DNA of 64,000 nt from Apricaphanius iberus (Eukaryota; Chordata; Actinopteri; Cyprinodontiformes; Aphaniidae). The stretch covers positions 7,748,001-7,812,000 of the forward strand of contig JAPXFQ010001662.1 in assembly GCA_028564705.1 (NCBI GenBank), in the 5' to 3' direction. Position 1 is the first letter of the stretch. Each line of letters opens with the position of its first letter. Shown one piece after another: positions 49,776 through 60,422 of this stretch. A program made the translations under genes and the position numbers. Below the pieces are notes generated by a model, which was given only the letters and a program-made list of their open reading frames with translations, had not been told where the DNA came from and searched no databases.

Positions 49776-52700
49776 TATTGGAGTTAGTATTTGTAAAATT
49801 TTTCGCAAACAAATGTTGCAACATTGTACGTTTATAATTGGTGCAACAAAAAATAGATATTTTACAGGACTGTATGAATAATCGTGATTAATAATCATGA
49901 TTACAATATTGATCAAAATAATCGTGATTATTATTTTGGTCATAATCGTGCAGCCCTAATTTGAAGCCATATTTCCCATCCCCAATGTATTCTCTGATAA
50001 CAACATATCTATATTTAGGGATGCAGTGATACCCGATACCGATATTGGGTTTGATGCCGTTCTAACGTACTTGTATTGGTAAGTTAACCAATACCATGAA
50101 CCGATTAAAAATAAGGAAATTCTACAATAATTTTTACATAAAATGTTTCTTTTTCACTTGAACTTTTTGTTTTCTGGTAATTTTTATTAATCTTTTAAAA
50201 AAAAAATCAAATTTACCATCGTTTGTTGTAATAACCAGACAAAAAAATTAAACCCGTCTTCCAATTCATTGGATTCTTTGTGTGATAGAAGTATCGTGAT
50301 TCGTACTAGGTATCGGTGTGTACGCAGATCCAAGAATTGGTATTGAAAAAATTGGTTTGAGAAAAGTGGTTTCTCTGCGTTACATCCTGGTTTTATCTCG
50401 CCTTTTGCTCTTTAAAAAAAAAAAAAAAGTTTTGTTGTTTCATTTCTATGGTTGAAGTGCTTGAGATCTCCAGACTGAATACAAACTACGAGCATATGAA
50501 GAAGGACTTTTTACCTGAAACGAGCCACTGTCCCGATGGAGACACGCTGATGGAGCGAACCAGGCTGCTGTGACCTCGATACACCTGGACGTACAGGGGA
50601 AAACCGTCAAAGAGCGAGTTAAAGCTTGAATGTTTCTACATTTCTTAAACAATCTTTCAAAACTGATTTTACCAGAGATTGAGTCGTTGGAAACGGCTGC
50701 AGGTCCTTTGGTTTGGGAAGCTTGGGAATAAGATCTTCCGGATTGACGTTCACCTGCGGGCAGACAGGAAATCAATAACGGCCAGACTCGGCTCCGCCTG
50801 TTGGACGGACGTTCGATGAACAGGTAGTCACCCTCATCTTCCTCTGTCGGGGACACAGGTAGAGGTCGAGGCAGCGCTCAAACCTCTCGTGGATGAACCG
50901 AGAGAACGCTGGAACCTGACGGAGGCTGGGATACTTTTTGGGGATGAACGGCAGCCTCCTGTCCGACGGGTCCTGCTGCTCCCAGAGAGCTTTCTGCCAA
51001 CGGTCAGAGAGGAAGACCAGTGAGCAGAGACAGCGAGACAGACGGAGGAAGAATCAGACACGGAGGCTGGTGACTGACCTCCTCGTCTGTGAACATGTAC
51101 TCAGGCGGGGGGTTGTAGGACTCCTCGTGACCCGGCAGAGGGGTTTTGGGAGCAGGGAGGTGCATCTTGTGTCTGGCCAGAATGGAAGAGTCCTCACTGG
51201 CCCACAGGTCGTAGAAGCGCCCCCTGCTGTCGTCCTCCACCCGCCGGGGTTTGATCCAACCCATTTTAATGGCGTGAACCAGTTTGGAGACCTGCAGGAA
51301 GGTAAATTCAAACAGCTCAGAGACGTAGAGGGCAGACGAGGCGGGCGCGGCGCGCTTTCAGGTTGCTTACTTTCTCTTTCTCGATGAGTGAGGGGATGAA
51401 GCTGCGCTTGTCTGCAGGTCTGTTCGTGACCGGATGAATCATGACGTCTTTACTGAAGAACTCCACTGTGGGCTGAGAGGGAAGCACAGCTGGCAGTCAG
51501 CAGAGGTCGGATCCACCTCGGAAACAGCAGAAATCAGCATGCGGCCCGGCGTACCTCGTACTCGTTGAAGTTAACGTCTCCGAACTGCCCTTTCTGCAGA
51601 CGGTTCACCAGCTGGATCTGCTCATCCGACAGCACGATGTCACTCGCCGTCTTCTTGTCGTGAACCGTTTTCCTGCAAGTAAAAACCAGCGCTGATAGGA
51701 CTTCCTGTCTGAAGCTGTAAGAGAAGAAAAAAAAAAGAACGGCGGAGGGTTTTCTTCCTACCAGTAGTCGGGGTTCTCCATTTTCTCCAAGAAGTCGTCG
51801 AGCTCATCCTTGTTCCTGATCGGCTTGAAGATCTTCTTCCCGTCTAAATTGTAGCCGACGTGGGGGAAGTCTTTGTACCACTCCATGGGGATGTTCCCCA
51901 CCGTGTTCCTGATGTCCTGCAGGACGATCCGACGGCACAAACGGGCCGAGAGGCGCCGTTATCAAATTATATTAAAGAACATAAAAAAATAAAAATAAAA
52001 AAAAAAGAAGAAGAGGAGAACTCTAGGAGAACCCAGAGACCGTTCCCACCTCCTCGTCTGAAGTATCATGGTCGTATTCGTCTCCCTTCTTCACTTCCTT
52101 TTCCCCACCCACTCCTTCCTCCTCCGTCTTCGTCGTCTTGCTCTCCTTTACGGCCGGCTGCAGACAAAGTTTCACATAGGAGACCAGCGGATGAACCTGC
52201 ATATGTACAGCCTGAACAGGTGAGTCTCCACCAGCCAATCAGCTTTCAGACTGACGTAGAGATCAGACATACCTGTTCACTGTTGTCCTGTTCATCCTCA
52301 TCATCATCTGATCCTCCCTTCTCCTCCTCCTCATCTTCTTCTTCTTCTTCAGAGTCACTCCCAGAATCCTCCAGTCCCGAGTAGACGCTGTCCTCGCTGT
52401 CTGATAGATCTTCATCGTCCTCATCTTCCTCCATAGCTTCGTTCTTCAAATCCAGGAGCTGAGGAACACACAGTTACGTAACACCAGACTTCAGGAGGAG
52501 AGCAGTGATCATCTCAAAGTTAGAGATGCGCCAAGAAACAAGCCAGAGACCAAAAACAGTCGACTGATCAGAGTTCAGTTGGTGGGAAACTCAGAAATCC
52601 CATTTTATCATGAGTCAAGTAAAGATTTTCTGCAGAACAAAAAAAAAAAACACTTCTGGATGGAGGTTATCACTGAAGGAAAAACAATTTTTTTTCCTTC

Positions 52701-55700
52701 TCAACAAAACGTCTCCGGTTCATTCAGGCTGCAGTACGGCAGGGCGATATGATGAAACAGTCTGGTCAAGACGATTGAAAATGTCCCATCGTTTTAAATG
52801 AATCTATCGTTTAACCCACGATGGGGTTTTGCAGCAATAAATTACATCAGGATGCACCTTATGGCATTCCTGTGCAGCAGTACATGAACAAACAGGGAGG
52901 AAGACGTTTCACACCAGGGATCTAAACAAGATTATCTGACAACCCAAAGCTGGTCTCCTCTCGCGCCTTGCCTCCCCTCCCGACGCGCAACTTCAACAGA
53001 AATGACACCGGCTCTAAAGGCCGTTTTGTTAGCTAGCAACACATCAGTGATGTGCTACAGCGTCTGTATCTGGAGTTTATCAGACCGTACGCCACGACTC
53101 GACGCTGCTTTTACTCGTAGATTTGCCGTGGTTCTTGAGCAGCTGACAAAATTAATTTGTAGCGTTGTTCGGACCGAGAGCTGGTAAACTTTACAAACTG
53201 TTTTCTGATCTGCGTTGGTCCTATTACATTCAAACTGAAGCGACGCGACAGACGTTGCTCCTCTTTTACATAGGAGACACGCAGATAGTGAACCAAATAA
53301 AAACCACAGGGTGCATGAGAGAGAAAAAACCCAAAGCCAAAACGTGCTGTAAAGTTACGAAGAATGAGTGAAAAATGAGGGTATGGCGGCAAAATTTGGA
53401 TGCTTTTCAAATAATATGTTTAATTTAAAGGCAGAGTGTAGAGCTGAGCCGCTCTCCTAAAAGATAACTGATATCCGTAGCTCCCACAGATGGAAGGAGA
53501 TCAGTACATGATGAGTCTGGGTGTTATTGTGTTATTGGGTGTTGTACATTTTTATAAAGCATTCATGGAATAAATTAACAGAAAAATTGCTATATTGTGA
53601 AGTTTATCTTTATCGGGATATGAAAATGTGGCCATATCGCCCAGCCCTAGGCTGCAGCAGAGCGACCGAGAGCAAAGGAAATAACACGAAGGCTACAATA
53701 TTGCTTCAGAGTAGGGATGCACCGATACCGCTCTTATGTACGGTATCGGTATTGGTTACAGTTAACCAATACCATGAACCGATACTTAAAATGTGGTAAA
53801 TCTGCAATAAATTCACACACACACACAATTTTTTTTTCACTTTACATTTTAGTGTTACGGTGATTTCATATTTTAAGTCTGTTAATTTTACTTAGTTATG
53901 TTTAGTTAGTAAAGTCTGGTGCCTTTAGTCTCTTCAAGAAAGGTATAAGGTGGAAGGTATAAAGTTGATTAATACAGCAATAGTATTGGATCGGTATCGA
54001 CAGATACAGAAAGCCCAGGCATCGGTATCGGAACTGAAAAAGTCGGATCGGTGCACCCCTACTTCAGAGTTGCTTTCTTTAATCCCTTTGAGATTTCAGT
54101 CTGTGGTAGCGTGTTAATGGTACATCCTGGGACTTAGTGCCTCAGTCCCTAAAATTACCACTAGATAACATTGTACATGTACAGTCGTGGCCAAAAGTTT
54201 TGAGAATGATACAAATATTAGTTTTCACAAAGTTTTGCTGCTAAACTGCTTTTAGATCTTTTTTTCTGTTGTTTCTGTGATGTACTGAGATCATTATGTC
54301 AGGCTGATTGGGTTAGAATGGCAGACTTGACATGTTAAAAGGATGGGTGAAAAAAAGGGTGATGCTGGAAATCATTGTTCTTCCATTGTTAACCATGGTG
54401 ACCCGCAAAGAAACGTGTGCAGCCATCATTGCGTTGCATAAAAATGGCTTCACAGGTAAGGATATTGTGGCTACTAAGATTGCACCTAAATCACCAATTT
54501 ATAGGATTATCAAGAACTTCAAGGAAAGAGGATCAATTCTCGTTAAGGAGGCTTCAGGGCGTCCAAGAAAGTCCAGCAAGCGCCACGATCGTCTCCTAAA
54601 GAGGATTCAGCTGCAAGATCTGAGTGCCACCAGTGCAGAGCTTGCTCAGGAATGGCAGCAGGCAGGTGTGAGGGCATCTGCATGCACAGTGAGGCAAAGG
54701 CTTTTGGAAGATGGCCTGGGTGGGTTAGAATGGCAGACTTGACATGTTAAAAGGATGGGGCAAAGTCAGATTCTCAGATGAAGCCTCTTTTTGATTGTTT
54801 GGGGCATCTGGAAAAAGGCTTGTCCAGAGAAGAAAAGGTGAGCGCTACCATCAGTCCTGTGTCATGCCAACAGTAAAACATCCTGAGACCGTTCATGTGT
54901 GGGGTTGCTTCTCATCCAAGGAAGTGGGCTCACTTACAATTTAGCCCAAAAACAGCCATGAATAAAGAATGGTACCAAAACACCGTCCAACAGCAACTTC
55001 TTCCAATAATCCAAGAACAGTTTGGTGAAGAACAAAACATTTTCCAGCACGATGGAGCACCGTGCCATAAGGCAAAAGTCATAACTAAGTGGCTCGGGGA
55101 CCAAAACGTTGAAATATTGGGTCCATGGCCTGGAAACTCCCCAGATCTTAATCCCATTGAGAACGTTGGGTCAATCCTCAAGAGGCGGGTGGGCAAACAA
55201 AAACCCATTAATTCTGACAAACTCCAAGAAGTGATTATGAAAGAATGGGTTGCTATCAGTCAGGATTGAGAGCATGCCCAGTCGATTTGCAGAGGTCCTG
55301 AAAAAAGAAGGGCCAACACTGCAAATACTGACTCTTTGCATAAATGTCATGTAATCGTCGATAAAAGCCTTTGAAACGTATGAAGTGCTTGTAATTATAT
55401 TTCTGTACATCACAGAAACTCCTGAAACAAAGATCTAAAAGCAGTTTAGCAGCAAACTTTGTGAAAACTAATATTTGTGTCATTCTCAAAGCTTTTGGCC
55501 ACAACTGTATATACCGATGTGTAATTTACAACAATACTGTATTTATTACACATTTGTTCTATATTTCAGAAGTGGGTGTTTCATCATTGCATAATGTTAT
55601 TAGCTAGTCTTGTGTGATGCTTGGGGAATAAAATGTGACCTGGGCTGTCATGTTTTAGCTCAGTATCCATTGGCTTCTCCGATTAACTTTAATAAACTTG

Positions 55701-56003
55701 ATCAGGTTGATTGAGTCTCTCTGGTCTGCAGCTGTTCGCTCTGATCAAATCACAACAAGAAACTTTCCCTCTTCTCCTCGATCTCAAACAGCCCAGCACT
55801 GTTTTCCTTCGCCTTCTCTATGCTAACATGCTAACAGCTAACCACCAGTTCACCCCACCTCGTCTTCTTCTTCTTCCCCCTCCTGTCAGCAAGAGTCTCA
55901 CCTGATCTTCTTCCTCCTCCTCGTCCTCTTTACTCCTTTTTTTAACTGTTTTCTCAGTTTTCTTCATCCCGGCTCCCTGCACGTTTCCTCGGTTCGCCTC
56001 CAT
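41361..56003 (-). CDS. bop1: bop1, ribosome biogenesis protein BOP1 (complete, 16 exons)
   Basis: Sixteen exons fit splice signals and phase: 56003-55902, 52458-52273, 52157-52050, 51916-51762, 51672-51555, 51472-51371, 51291-51079, 50993-50832, 50753-50673, 50584-50515, 46402-46270, 46153-45970, 45890-45599, 45531-45447, 41705-41598 and 41514-41361. They total 2253 nt, a 750-aa protein (human 746). BOP1 forms the PeBoW complex with PES1 and WDR12 in the nucleolus and is needed for 28S/5.8S rRNA processing and 60S assembly. Residues 1-130 are acidic. About 133-400 is the BOP1 N-terminal domain ([65 protein letters not shown]). WD40 repeats run from ~410 to the end ([53 protein letters not shown]). 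The CDS is compact but introns 1, 10 and 14 are swollen by transposons. Confidence 0.96.
41787..41868. repeat. (TA)n microsatellite in bop1 intron 14
   Basis: About 80 bp of TA dinucleotides, interrupted by one ACATACA, lie about 80 bp upstream (in gene sense) of exon 15. Tyr/Ile open frames over it are repeat artefacts. Confidence 0.97.
42221..42556. mobile_element. hAT-type MITE of the GATACCG/TATCGG family, degenerate copy
   Basis: The ends CAGGGATGCACG and GGTTGCTTCCCTG are inverted to each other. The interior has CCGATACTTTAAATGTG, TTTCACAGAAAATATT and GTATCGGTTGG words shared with copies at 43,619-44,337, ~48,060-48,310 and ~50,020-50,390. No target duplication is visible, so the copy is old. 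Confidence 0.55.
43000..43076 (+). mobile_element. left part of a Tc1-like fragment, split by later insertions
   Basis: GCCTGCAGACTTGACAGCTG and AAACAGTCACTGAGATTCTC, then CATGAGGAGGGTAAA, resemble a fish Tc1 transposase segment. The same element seems to resume after 44,346. Confidence 0.4.
43080..43597. mobile_element. Harbinger-type MITE with TAA target duplication
   Basis: The left end AGCTTGGTTTATGCTTGCCG is an exact inverted match of the right end (CGGCAAGCATAAACCAAGCT). The 3-bp direct repeat TAA flanks at 43077-43079 and 43598-43600, the size expected for PIF/Harbinger. The interior is GC-rich near both ends and codes for nothing recognisable. Confidence 0.75.
43619..44337. mobile_element. 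composite hAT-type MITE, perfect 8-bp target duplication
   Basis: It begins TAGGGATGCACCGATAC and ends GGTATCGTTGCATCCCTT. The direct repeat GTCTTTAC flanks at 43611-43618 and 44338-44345. Inside, a second complete right end (TATCGTTGCATCCCTC) occurs at ~43,960-43,978. The right-half sequence (AATTCATAGCACTTTTTTT, then TATCGG words) is present twice, so the insertion is a head-to-tail partial dimer. Confidence 0.75.
44346..44665 (+). mobile_element. right part of the split Tc1-like fragment
   Basis: Contains AAACAGTCAGAGCTTCAAG and CACACAGACGTATCCAGGAT, typical of a Tc1-like transposase gene, then decays near 44,660. Frame disrupted. Confidence 0.45.
44690..45120. repeat. degenerate hAT-like GGCGATATGA-family fragment
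   Basis: The left words AGGCCAGGCGATATGACC and the interior match the family of the 52,735-53,649 element (ends GGGCGATATG). No flanking duplication was found. Confidence 0.35.
46511..47648. mobile_element. piggyBac-like element flanked by TTAA, in bop1 intron 10
   Basis: TTAA occurs at 46507-46510 and 47649-47652. The inner ends CTCTTTAGGCGGCTGGG and (inverted) CACTCTAAGCGCCATGG match imperfectly. A minus-strand frame near 47,250-47,390 encodes an acidic segment, [20 protein letters not shown], similar in character to the acidic N-terminus of piggyBac transposases. The catalytic part is missing. Confidence 0.5.
47790..48310. repeat. degenerate hAT-type MITE material
   Basis: Words shared with the TATCGG family occur (TTTTACAGAAAATGTTTC, AGCAGACAAGAAAATAAA, GAAGTATCGGCATTGG), ending GCGGTATCGTTACGTCCCTA. 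The left part, TAGTAGGGCTGTCAAAAAAT, resembles another family member near 61,970. Boundaries are uncertain. Confidence 0.4.
48320..49137. other. bop1 intron 10, AT-rich DNA with nothing recognised
   Basis: A 112-codon open plus-strand frame here is rich in Leu, Ser and Phe from CT-rich sequence. It shows no family similarity or splice context, so I treat it as chance. Confidence 0.5.
49146..49958. mobile_element. hAT-like element with perfect 8-bp target duplication
   Basis: The ends TAGGGCTGCACAATTAATC and GATTATNNNNNN...CGTGCAGCCCTA are inverted (TAGGGCTGCAC). The direct repeat ATTTGAAG flanks at 49138-49145 and 49959-49966. ATCGTGATTA-type words recur near both ends. A (TA)n tract lies inside at 49,734-49,774. 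The middle (~49,390-49,660, ACTACG/CTACGTAG words) resembles the element at ~63,330-63,690 and may be a nested insertion. Confidence 0.75.
50020..50390. repeat. degenerate hAT-type MITE of the TATCGG family
   Basis: Begins TTAGGGATGCAGTGATACC and contains ACCAATACCATGAACCGAT and TAGAAGTATCGTGATTCG words shared with the other copies. The right end has eroded. It lies just upstream (plus sense) of bop1 exon 10. Confidence 0.5.
52735..53649. mobile_element. hAT-like element in bop1 intron 1, perfect 8-bp target duplication
   Basis: The ends TACGGCAGGGCGATATGA and CATATCGCCCAGCCCTA are inverted. The direct repeat GGCTGCAG flanks at 52727-52734 and 53650-53657. The interior has only short frames. 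Confidence 0.8.
53712..54061. mobile_element. hAT-type MITE, perfect 8-bp target duplication
   Basis: Begins TAGGGATGCACCGATACCG and ends CGGATCGGTGCACCCCTA. The direct repeat CTTCAGAG flanks at 53704-53711 and 54062-54069. Interior words (AGTCTGGTGCCTT, CTCTTCAAGAAAGGTA) are shared with the element at 60,934-61,175, so the two form one subfamily. Confidence 0.85.
54182..55507 (+). mobile_element. Tc1-like transposon with inverted ends, internally rearranged
   Basis: TA flanks lie at 54180-54181 and 55508-55509. The ends CAGTCGTGGCCAAAAG and (inverted) CAGTTGTGGCCAAAAG extend as ~110-bp inverted repeats with scattered mismatches. The transposase N-terminal DNA-binding part is open ([32 protein letters not shown]). 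The C-terminal part has [11 protein letters not shown] and [20 protein letters not shown], carrying the second D and E of the DDE triad, and SDEAS before it supplies the first D. The two parts are out of frame, about 120 bp of the usual middle are missing, and a 39-bp patch from 54309-54347 is repeated at 54721-54759. It cannot encode its own transposase. Confidence 0.93.
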
Positions 56004-56110
56004 TGCACCACGTGGGAAGCCGGCGGGTTCAGAGGTCACGGCTCATGACTAGAGGAACGGTTTACTGCGTTCGCCCCCTTCTGGTCAGATGCGTGAACTG
56101 ATTTGGGAAA
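56004..56110 (-). promoter_or_regulatory. bop1: probable bop1 5'UTR/promoter
   Basis: The sequence immediately upstream of the bop1 ATG is GC-rich compared with its surroundings. No TATA box is evident, as is usual for housekeeping ribosome-biogenesis genes. The transcription start is not determinable here. Confidence 0.4.
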
Positions 56111-56307
56111 CCCAAATAGAATAGAAGATTGATTTATGTATTTGATGGGGAATGTACACATTAATGGACATTACTGTAAATGGGTCAATGCTAGCTTAGA
56201 GCTAATTTACAACTATTTTCCATAGGGAAATATGTACATTGCCAGAAGAGAAAGACAAAAAATAAAATCACCTAAAAAATGGTACTATAAAAGATACATA
56301 TATACAG

Positions 56308-56790
56308 TACAGACCAAAAGTTTAGACACACCTTCTCATTCAATGCGTTTTCTTTATTTTCATGACTACATTGTAAATTCTCAATTAAGGGCTTCAAAAC
56401 TATGAATGAACACATGATGTATGGAATTACTGTATGTACTTAAACAAAAAGGGTGAAATAACTGAATACATGTGTTATATTTTAGATTCCTCAAAGTAGA
56501 CACCCTTTGCTCTGATTACTGCTTTGCATTCTCTTGAGCTTCCAGAGTTAGTCACCAGAAATGGTTTTCCAACAGTCTTGAAAGAGTTCCCAGAGATGCT
56601 TAGTACTTGTTGGCCCTTTTGCCTTCACTCTGCGGTTCAGCTCACCCCAAATCATCTCGATTGGGTTCAGTTCCGGTGACTTTGGAGGTTATTTCACACT
56701 TTTTTGTAAAAGTACTACATCATTTCATATGTGTTCATTCATAGTTTTGATACCTTCAGTGAGAATCTACAATGTAAATACTCATGAAAA
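56308..56790. mobile_element. Tc1-like non-autonomous element
   Basis: The left end TACAGTACAGACCAAAAGTT is followed by an AT block (TTTCATGACTACATTGTAAA) that recurs inverted near the right (CTACAATGTAAATACTCATG). Between them is antisense-looking transposase debris (GGTTTTCCAACAGTCTTG, CACCCCAAATCATCTCGATT). The outermost right terminus seems eroded. Confidence 0.6.
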
Positions 56791-57167
56791 TATATATAAT
56801 CATCATTAAAAAGTAAAGAAAAAGTAATATGATTAGTCCAATGATACAAGAACAGAAGTTAGTTGCAATAACCAAATGGGAGAGAAAAGAAAACACAGAA
56901 TCATAATACATGTCTGTGCGTAATACATAATTTGTAACTGTCAGCCTGTTTGTGTGTAGCTTGTACTTGTATGCATGAAACCAGATTTGTAAAACGTAAA
57001 ATAATTTTTTTTGCGTAACTTCGGGTACTTGCAAGTGTTTGGTAAAATGGACACACAAATATAAAACAATTACGACTACAACATTCATTTACACAGGCTC
57101 AATTTCAAATTACTATTAACATAAAAATAACTATGAATTCAAAACGGCCGATTATGCATGCAAATTG

Positions 57168-57976
57168 TTAAAGAGTAACTAAACCCAAAACCAACTTTTT
57201 TTGCTTATAAACTGTATGAATGGCTCCTTACCAATACAATCTTTCAGTTTCAGGGCATTTTTTGTCATTTTTGTGTAAACTTGTTAAATTCGACATTTTT
57301 TGGTCTAAAAATGTCTTACTGCTGCCGCTCATGGTCATTGTGTGGTACTGCATTTGAATTTTGTATTGTCTTTTCCATTCTGTACATCACAGTAATAGTT
57401 TCACAGATACGACTTCCCTCTCAGACACACTCGCCCCGCCCTGTGGCAAGCTGGACTGTGTATCTTGTGTGCTAAGAGAAACAGAGAATCTGAAATCCGT
57501 ATATCGCACTATGTAGGACCACAACTACTTTCCCGTTTAAACCAAAAGACGTGAAAGTAGTTGGAGCAAACAGACAGGATTACAGCAGCCTACAGCAGCT
57601 ATGGGAGGTGTTTTGAACGTTAGCCTCTGTTAGCGTTACCACTCAGAGGCTGGACCGATCCTGTCTTCCTCTGCAGCAGCTCTGGCTTCAGGTAGCGCGA
57701 ACTAACGGCTCGAACTGATGCGGCGTTTGGCCACTGAGCTCCATAAAGCCTTCCTTTTCCTCTGGTGGACGGAGGAGATGAGACATCATGATTTCTCCCT
57801 TTACCAGAGGTAAAGAGAGCCTTTTTGGAGCTCAGCGGCCCTAGCTCCCGGCTCAAGCTCCAACTCTTGGCCATCCCCCCTCTGTGTCTCCAGGCCCTCC
57901 CCACTTTGGTAGAATTTTTTCAAATGTTGCCTGGGGGCGGGATAATGCTTTTTGATGGGGTTCAGTTACAATTTAA
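57168..57976. mobile_element. TTAA-flanked MITE
   Basis: The left end TTAA-AGAGTAACTAAACCC and the inverted right end TTAA-ATTGTAACTGAACCC match imperfectly. The interior has a GC-richer block (57,600-57,920) with an open minus-strand frame that resembles no family I know. Confidence 0.5.
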
Positions 57977-58479
57977 GTACTCATGCACCAATCGCCTGAT
58001 ACACACAGACAAAAACACATTTACACAGAGTTACAACTGCGTGAGGGTCTTAGAGACTCATTTCACGTCTGGAGATTTGTGCTTACATGATTGTTTTAAA
58101 TGCTGGTGGAATATTGGTATTGGTCAGGTAGAGTAGCTAGGTAGAGATAAATTAATGTAAGCAGGTAGAGAGTGTTAGTAGCTAGGTCTCCTAGTATCTA
58201 AGAGACAGGTTAATGCTAGTAGCTATGCTGCTTTAGGCTAGGCTGTTGGAGGACGTTATTAGAGTCAGTTCCTACTTTCTCTCCTACTTCTCCCCAACTG
58301 CATGATGTGCTGTCAGTTCAAGCGTTAACCTGTTTTCTCTTAGTCTCTTCTTATAGTAGATGCTCCTGACCCGCCCTGCTTGACGACCCTAAGATGGCAT
58401 TGCAGTGACGGAAAGTTTTCCACGTCCTGCAACAAACTTCTGCATCAGTTCTGTTGTTCTTTCTGTGTCTCTGTTCTGT

Positions 58480-58860
58480 GTCTCTGTTCTGTATTCTCCA
58501 AACCCCAGACGGTCTCGGCAGATGACCGCTTGTGCTGAGCCTGGTTCTGCCGGAGGTTTCTTCCTGTTAAAGGGGAATTTTTCCTCTCCACTGTCGCTAG
58601 AGTCTTGCTCAGTATGAGGGGTTAATGTTAAGTCAACACCACAACACAGACAACTGTCTACCGTTTTTTGCTAAATGTTTATTTTTCATAGAAGTGAATG
58701 CTGCAAGTAATAGACTCAACGCAATCTGCTGGGATTCCTTAAATATAACGTTTTTAACTCATTGGAATGTTTGTTGGACTGAACTGAAGTGACTTTTCTT
58801 GTACATTGAGAGGAAATCTGTTGTGAATTGATGCTATAAAAATTAACAGAACTGAAGGGA
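58480..58860 (+). repeat. LINE 3'UTR-like fragment
   Basis: Ordered blocks typical of a common teleost LINE tail are present: GGTTCTGCCGGAGGTTTCTT, TTTTTCCTCTCCACTGTCGC, GCAATCTGCTGGGATTCCTT and TTGTGAATTGATGCTATAAA. No reverse transcriptase is attached. Confidence 0.7.
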
Positions 58861-59263
58861 ATTGGCCACAATTACAACAGAGATGTTTGGAGGAATTGAG
58901 GTTTGCACAAAAGCATGCTGCGACAACTTTACAGCATGGCAGTGGTAGCATCTTGATATGCAACCAGTCCTCTACCAGTATTTACTAACTGGCTTGAATA
59001 TATGTGAGATCTGTATGGCAAGTTGAAGAAGAAACTCCTTAAAATGGACGTAATGTTTGAGGTGAATTCCATGTCAGGGTCAAAAATGTCTTCAAAATCC
59101 TCCTTTCAACTATTAGAATTTGTTTAACAAAGAAAAAAATAATAAAAAGAATAACTACCAGGTCAAATTGATAAATGTAAGAAAGTTTTTTTAGGTCCTT
59201 TTTTTGTCAAGATGTGGTAAATTTTGCTCCCTCTTTTTTAGGAAACAGCATTATTTCTCTTAG
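58861..59263. other. intergenic DNA, nothing recognised
   Basis: AT-rich with homopolymer runs and no supported gene or repeat. Confidence 0.45.
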
Positions 59264-60006
59264 CAGGGTTGGGCATCATAAATTTAAAAAGTAATTAGTT
59301 ATAGCCATAAATTACTTTTCCCAAAAACTAATTGAGTTAGTAACTCAGTTAAGACACCATAAAAGTAATTAGTTACCCATCAAAGTAACTGTGGCATAAT
59401 TTTTTATGTTGTATAACGCGGTTACGTTTTATAATATCTGTAACATTTCTATTACTGAATGAACAATAAAAAGAAAACACCATAAACATTTTTTTTTAGA
59501 ACATTTGGTATTTGAACTTGAACCAATAAGATAAGCAGTATGCAGAAAAACAATATATATACAAAAAATACATATTGGTCACACATATTCACACACTTTT
59601 TATTAAAGTACAAAACTAAGGCACACAAATTTAAGTAAAAAAACAAAGGAAAATCTGTCTATTAAATTATTCAAATCTATGCATCTGTGATATTGCACAT
59701 TATATGGAGCACTATGTAATTGTCTGTAGTAAGATATTTTAAGACTGATTTGGTGTCACCTGGTCACATGAACTGGAAGCTAATTAAGCGAAATCAAATT
59801 TTACAGTAGCATATTAAAAATAAATATTAAATATGTTAATTAAAAATAAGTAAATCATTGTTATTTTTTGCTAGTATTCCCAGTCCCCAGTATCCGTAAC
59901 GGCGTTGTAATGGTGGGAAAAAGTAATTAATTAGACTACTCCATTACCTCAAAAAGAACACAGTTAGTAACGCTGTTAGACTTAAACACCATTATTCCCA
60001 ACACTG
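59264..60006. mobile_element. hAT-like element with CAG(G/T)GTTGGG ends
   Basis: The left end CAGGGTTGGGCATCATAAAT and the inverted right end CAGTGTTGGGAATAATGG match imperfectly. The 8-bp flanks TCTCTTAG and TGTGTTAG agree at 6 of 8 positions. GTAATTAGTTA and GTTAGTAAC words fill both sub-ends. It is related to the broken element at ~19,700-21,125. Confidence 0.6.
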
Positions 60007-60419
60007 TGTGTTAGAGTCGTCAAAGTGAACAAAACTAAATGCTGACAACTAAATTGTTAATAAAACGTGATCCCATGACAAAGAAATTCTCGGAAAAAAA
60101 AAATTGTAATACGTAATTAGTGGTTATGATTTTAATCAATTTAATATCTGAAAAGCAATATCAGGTGTATAATGTATTAAATATGCCATAATTTTCTGAG
60201 TTGATGTTTGCAATAAAGCCACTAAATAACACATTTACAGCATCACAACATGAACTCCTATCTTATGTATGCACTCATTCGCCCTTTTATTCGATATTAA
60301 CTGGATGAGGTTTTGCTGCAGACCTCAATTACATTTTTTTTTTCAAGGTTTGTTTTGTGTTCAGAAATGATTGATTGGTATTGTTTTGTAGTTTTTTTCA
60401 AACATATTCACATTCAGTG

Positions 60420-60420
<1 letters not shown>
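60007..60420. other. intergenic DNA, nothing recognised
   Basis: AT-rich sequence without supported exons or terminal repeats. Confidence 0.45.

Positions 60421-60422
<2 letters not shown>

Noticed and set aside
50938..51387. 149-codon plus-strand open frame
   Set aside because: It overlaps bop1 exons 7 and 8 in antisense and shows no family similarity.
51860..52384. 174-codon Ser-rich plus-strand open frame
   Set aside because: It is antisense to the acidic exons 2-4 of bop1; the Ser runs reflect Glu/Asp codons on the other strand.
57620..57904. 94-codon minus-strand open frame in a GC-richer block
   Set aside because: It lies inside a TTAA-flanked MITE and resembles no known protein.
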